The notes beneath the pieces are model-generated. The model searched no databases and was not told the origin of the DNA. It was given only the letters and a program-made list of their open reading frames with translations. The translations under genes were made by a program, and so were the position numbers. A DNA stretch of 64,000 bases from Flavihumibacter soli (lineage in GTDB: Bacteria > Bacteroidota > Bacteroidia > Sphingobacteriales > Sphingobacteriaceae): contig NZ_JAAFZB010000096.1 in assembly GCF_010692725.1 (NCBI RefSeq), positions 992,001-1,056,000 on the forward strand, given 5' to 3'. Of this stretch, positions 61,713-64,000 are shown in pieces (the first letter of the stretch is position 1; every line of letters begins with the position of its first letter).

Positions 61713-63005
61713 TTACCCTAACCTATCTACGGCAGGTGCATCTTCATGAGTCGCAAGATAAGTAAGATAGAGCCCAAATAATAAATTAATAGCATTAGCC
61801 AATAATATTCCATAAGCAACCCCTTCAATCTTATTCTGGAAAACATAAACGGCTGAATAAGGAAGCGCAACAAGTAGAACAGATAGATTAACCTGATATA
61901 TAACCATATACTTCCAGTGTTTCATACTCCATAATGCGTTGGCACCAATGACACTACCTTTAAAAACCCCGGCAAAAAGAAGAATTTGCATGGTTGAAAT
62001 ACTAAGTATATAAGTTGGAAAATAAACTTTAACTAGAAAGGGAATTATATAATACCCAACTATTGCCAATAGTAACTGGCCAATAAATAAAAATAAAGTA
62101 ATTTTTTTAAGATATATCCATAAAGCAATTTTATCATTGTCTTTAGCATACCTATAAGTCATTTGCGGATAGATATAACTTGCAATTGAAGCAGATAGTA
62201 TTGTAAATGTGCTCAGTGCATAAAAGCCAAATGAATATAATCCAACAGAGGTTATATCTGCATATTTTAATAACACCAATCTATCCACTGTTGTAGATAA
62301 TTCAACTATGTAACTTAAACCAAATATTGGAAGCCCCACTTTTATAAGTTTAAACGCAACTTCCTTACTCCAGACCAATTTGACTCTAATAGGTCTATAT
62401 ATATGTAGTAAAAGGACATAAATTAAAATTACTATTATCGACTTAAGTATCAGGCCATAATAGGTGTAATACACCACAAGTACCAAAGTGATCAGGTTTA
62501 CAAATCCGTCAGCCATTTGAATTATCGCCAGATTTGAAAAAGAATTTTTCGATCTGAATGTTGACATCAAATAATTCTGATAAAAGCTGATAGCAATAAA
62601 TAATGTTATTCCCAACAATCCGAATCTTATTTTAGGATCAATAATTGGCATAAACAAAAAACATAGTACACCGATTAATAATATCGCTATTGAAGAGATA
62701 ATTGTTAACAATTGCACGGTTCCTGCAATTTGGTTCGCATCCTCTTCTCTGCCTCTGCCATAGGCAGCGGGCAATTCAAGATTCAATCCATTTATCAAGC
62801 CAGCCTGGAGGAAAACGGAATATGTAACTGCGAGGTTTAAAGTTGTCCATAATCCCAGGTCATCCGGGGCGATGAACTTTGCTATTATGAATCCCGCTAG
62901 AAGTTGAGCAATTGCTTTAACTATTGATCCACCTGAATATAAAACAGGAGTTTTATATCGTCCAAGTAAATTTTGAAATTTAGCTGCCTGTTTATTAATA
63001 AGCAA
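61713..63005 (-). CDS. Oligosaccharide flippase (Wzx), module III
   Basis: The 430-residue protein has about twelve transmembrane helices: AIAQLLAGFIIAKFIAPDDL near residue 30, a loop LPAAYGRGREEDANQIAGTV near 79, and SLIDRLVLLKYADITSVGLYS-type sequence near 240 (here TTVDRLVLLKYADITSVGLY). Such features fit the Polysacc_synt/MATE-like flippases. It should move the module III unit across the inner membrane. It has a 94-nt gap to the gene at 60293 and 56 nt to the SDR gene. It is not obviously similar to the other two flippases, which supports a separate glycan. Confidence 0.83.
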   Translation of the reverse strand: MLINKQAAKFQNLLGRYKTPVLYSGGSIVKAIAQLLAGFIIAKFIAPDDLGLWTTLNLAVTYSVFLQAGLINGLNLELPAAYGRGREEDANQIAGTVQLLTIISSIAILLIGVLCFLFMPIIDPKIRFGLLGITLFIAISFYQNYLMSTFRSKNSFSNLAIIQMADGFVNLITLVLVVYYTYYGLILKSIIVILIYVLLLHIYRPIRVKLVWSKEVAFKLIKVGLPIFGLSYIVELSTTVDRLVLLKYADITSVGLYSFGFYALSTFTILSASIASYIYPQMTYRYAKDNDKIALWIYLKKITLFLFIGQLLLAIVGYYIIPFLVKVYFPTYILSISTMQILLFAGVFKGSVIGANALWSMKHWKYMVIYQVNLSVLLVALPYSAVYVFQNKIEGVAYGILLANAINLLFGLYLTYLATHEDAPAVDRLG

Positions 63006-63061
63006 GTTTGATCGGATTAAAAAAGTAGATAATAATAAATCGAAGCTTTGGATCTAGGGAT

Positions 63062-63811
63062 CTATATCGCAGTCCAGCCACCATCAACCATCAAATTATG
63101 GCCGGTAATAAACGAAGCCTCATCTGACAAAAGAAAAGTTACAGCGGGAGCTATTTCTTCCGGTCTGCCCATCCTTTTTAAGGGCGACTTGTTCTCATAC
63201 CTTTCAATAAAAGCAGCTTCCTGCTGATCTTTTATACCACCTGGAGAAACACAGTTTATCCGCACGTTATACTTACCATAATAAGATGCCAGATATCGTG
63301 TAAAATTAACTATTCCACCTTTAATTGCTGAATATGCGGCCGGCGATGTACCTCCGTAGCTTTCGTACAACGTAAAATCATTTCCTACCACTCCGTATAT
63401 TGATGACAGATTAACAATGGACCCAGAGGACTGACCTTTCATATAAACTAACACTTTCTGACACATCAGAAATACACTGTTCATTTGCATATCTACATTC
63501 TTACGCCAGGAGTCAAAAGGAATGTCCTCGAATTTAGCACTCCAATCTTTTGTTCTGGGGTAGGCATTATTTACGAGACCATCAATACGGCCATACTTAC
63601 TAATGACTGCTTTTATCAGTCCATCAACGTCCTTTTCATTTGTAATATCACAATGATAATCTCCTCCTTCATCCAAATTGGTACTAACGCTTATTTCAGC
63701 ATTAATCACAATGGCTCCACTGACCTTCAATTGACTCACTATATGTGTACCAATCAAACCGCTGCCACCCGTCACTATAATCACTTTACCTTTTAGTCGT
63801 TCATTGTACAT
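63062..63811 (-). CDS. Short-chain dehydrogenase/reductase, PtmA-like
   Basis: The 249-residue classical SDR has the TGxxxGxG loop ([19 protein letters not shown], residues 10-28), [17 protein letters not shown] near 88, catalytic Ser in [14 protein letters not shown] near 135 and Tyr-x3-Lys in [13 protein letters not shown] near 160, ending in NLMVDGGW. The NNAYPR and SSIYGVV segments are those of PtmA-type SDRs linked to flagellin and nonulosonic-acid biosynthesis. It follows a Gfo/Idh/MocA gene with a 19-nt overlap. The pair may provide a special sugar for module III, for example a legionaminic-type or other amino sugar, but no synthase or CMP-transferase is visible in the window. Confidence 0.86.
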   Translation of the reverse strand: MYNERLKGKVIIVTGGSGLIGTHIVSQLKVSGAIVINAEISVSTNLDEGGDYHCDITNEKDVDGLIKAVISKYGRIDGLVNNAYPRTKDWSAKFEDIPFDSWRKNVDMQMNSVFLMCQKVLVYMKGQSSGSIVNLSSIYGVVGNDFTLYESYGGTSPAAYSAIKGGIVNFTRYLASYYGKYNVRINCVSPGGIKDQQEAAFIERYENKSPLKRMGRPEEIAPAVTFLLSDEASFITGHNLMVDGGWTAI

Positions 63812-64000
63812 AGCTTTAATATTTCGAATGCTTCATCAATAGAATTGAATTTCTTTTTCTCACCAACTACTTCGTTTATAAAAAACTTCATTTGATCTTC
63901 ATAAGTATTAATGATCGTATTTGATGATGAATAAATTATTGCCCCATTATACATCACAGTATTTCTTAACAAGTCTACCACAACTGTACCTTCATCCAGC
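63793..64000 (-). CDS. Gfo/Idh/MocA-type oxidoreductase, C-terminal part (cut by window edge)
   Basis: The frame is open to the right edge of the window and ends at 63793 with about 69 residues visible. The sequence [17 protein letters not shown], then [18 protein letters not shown] and [11 protein letters not shown], is the usual last strand and helix of the Gfo/Idh/MocA oxidoreductases, in which the final helix carries DEAFEIL-like residues. An internal GTG at 63981 might look like a start but gives only a fragment. It overlaps the SDR gene by 19 nt. The function is inferred from this short tail only. Confidence 0.65.
   Translation of the reverse strand, partial: LDEGTVVVDLLRNTVMYNGAIIYSSSNTIINTYEDQMKFFINEVVGEKKKFNSIDEAFEILKLCTMND

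Noticed and set aside
1-64000. tRNA, rRNA, insertion sequences, integrases or attachment sites
   Set aside because: I saw no cloverleaf-like sequence, no transposase or recombinase frame and no long terminal inverted repeats. Acquisition of the modules therefore left no visible mobile-element scar.

Overview
This window reads as part of a Bacteroidota chromosome, most likely a Sphingobacteriaceae-type (Pedobacter-like) bacterium. The reasons are the protein families present (RemB/Wzi-like outer-membrane barrels, lipoproteins with a charged residue right after the lipobox Cys, WcaF/WcaI-type colanic-like genes), recurrent TAnnTTTG promoter -7 boxes close to start codons, and weak Shine-Dalgarno signals. 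The genus is an inference; no rRNA or housekeeping marker is present. Nearly the whole 64 kb is a surface-polysaccharide superlocus. About 54 genes are supported, and most of them are on the minus strand.

Layout. (1) 100-11381, module I: a minus-strand operon with a DUF1972-type glycosyltransferase, a polyprenyl-phosphate sugar-1-P transferase and a Wzi-like barrel; a plus-strand run of GT2, GT4, GT9 and a methyltransferase; and a minus-strand flippase plus polymerase/ligase pair. (2) 11382-15578, a break between modules: a beta-helix lipoprotein, ComF, a decayed RemB/Wzi-like remnant, a small outer-membrane barrel, a possible 51-residue membrane protein and repeat-rich spacers. (3) 15579-35427, module II: export lipoprotein (Wza), Wzc tyrosine autokinase, an acyltransferase, flippase, polymerase, glycosyltransferases of several folds, a WcaF-like acetyltransferase, a GMC oxidoreductase overlapping an aldo/keto reductase, a WcaI-like transferase, a frameshifted RemB-like barrel and a second sugar-1-P transferase. 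(4) 36070-43928: a lipoprotein followed by four Wzi-like barrels arranged as a duplicated two-gene unit (A-B, A'-B'). (5) 44033-64000, module III: a WbpM/CapD-type dehydratase, a reductase/epimerase and a WecA/WbpL-like initiating transferase; a UDP-N-acetyl-L-fucosamine set (CapE, CapF, CapG types) with a cupin and a WbuB-like transferase; an N-acetyl-sugar amidotransferase set (WbuX, HisH-like, HisF-like); further transferases, a third polymerase, a third flippase, a PtmA-like SDR, and a Gfo/Idh/MocA oxidoreductase cut by the window edge.

How the parts fit. Each module has its own initiating phosphosugar transferase (1724, 15579, 46029), its own polymerase-type protein (8676, 27767, 59046) and its own flippase (10119, 30205, 61713), so the locus looks able to make three different Wzx/Wzy-dependent glycans. 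Only one Wza/Wzc export pair is present. Either the modules share it, or modules I and III end up on another carrier such as a lipid core. Module III encodes a full route to UDP-L-FucNAc and an amidated amino sugar, so its product is probably O-antigen-like. The Wzi-like family is unusually expanded: five intact copies, one frameshifted copy and one remnant.

All assignments rest on reading motifs in the sequence. Substrate specificities are inferred from family and context. No database search was run.
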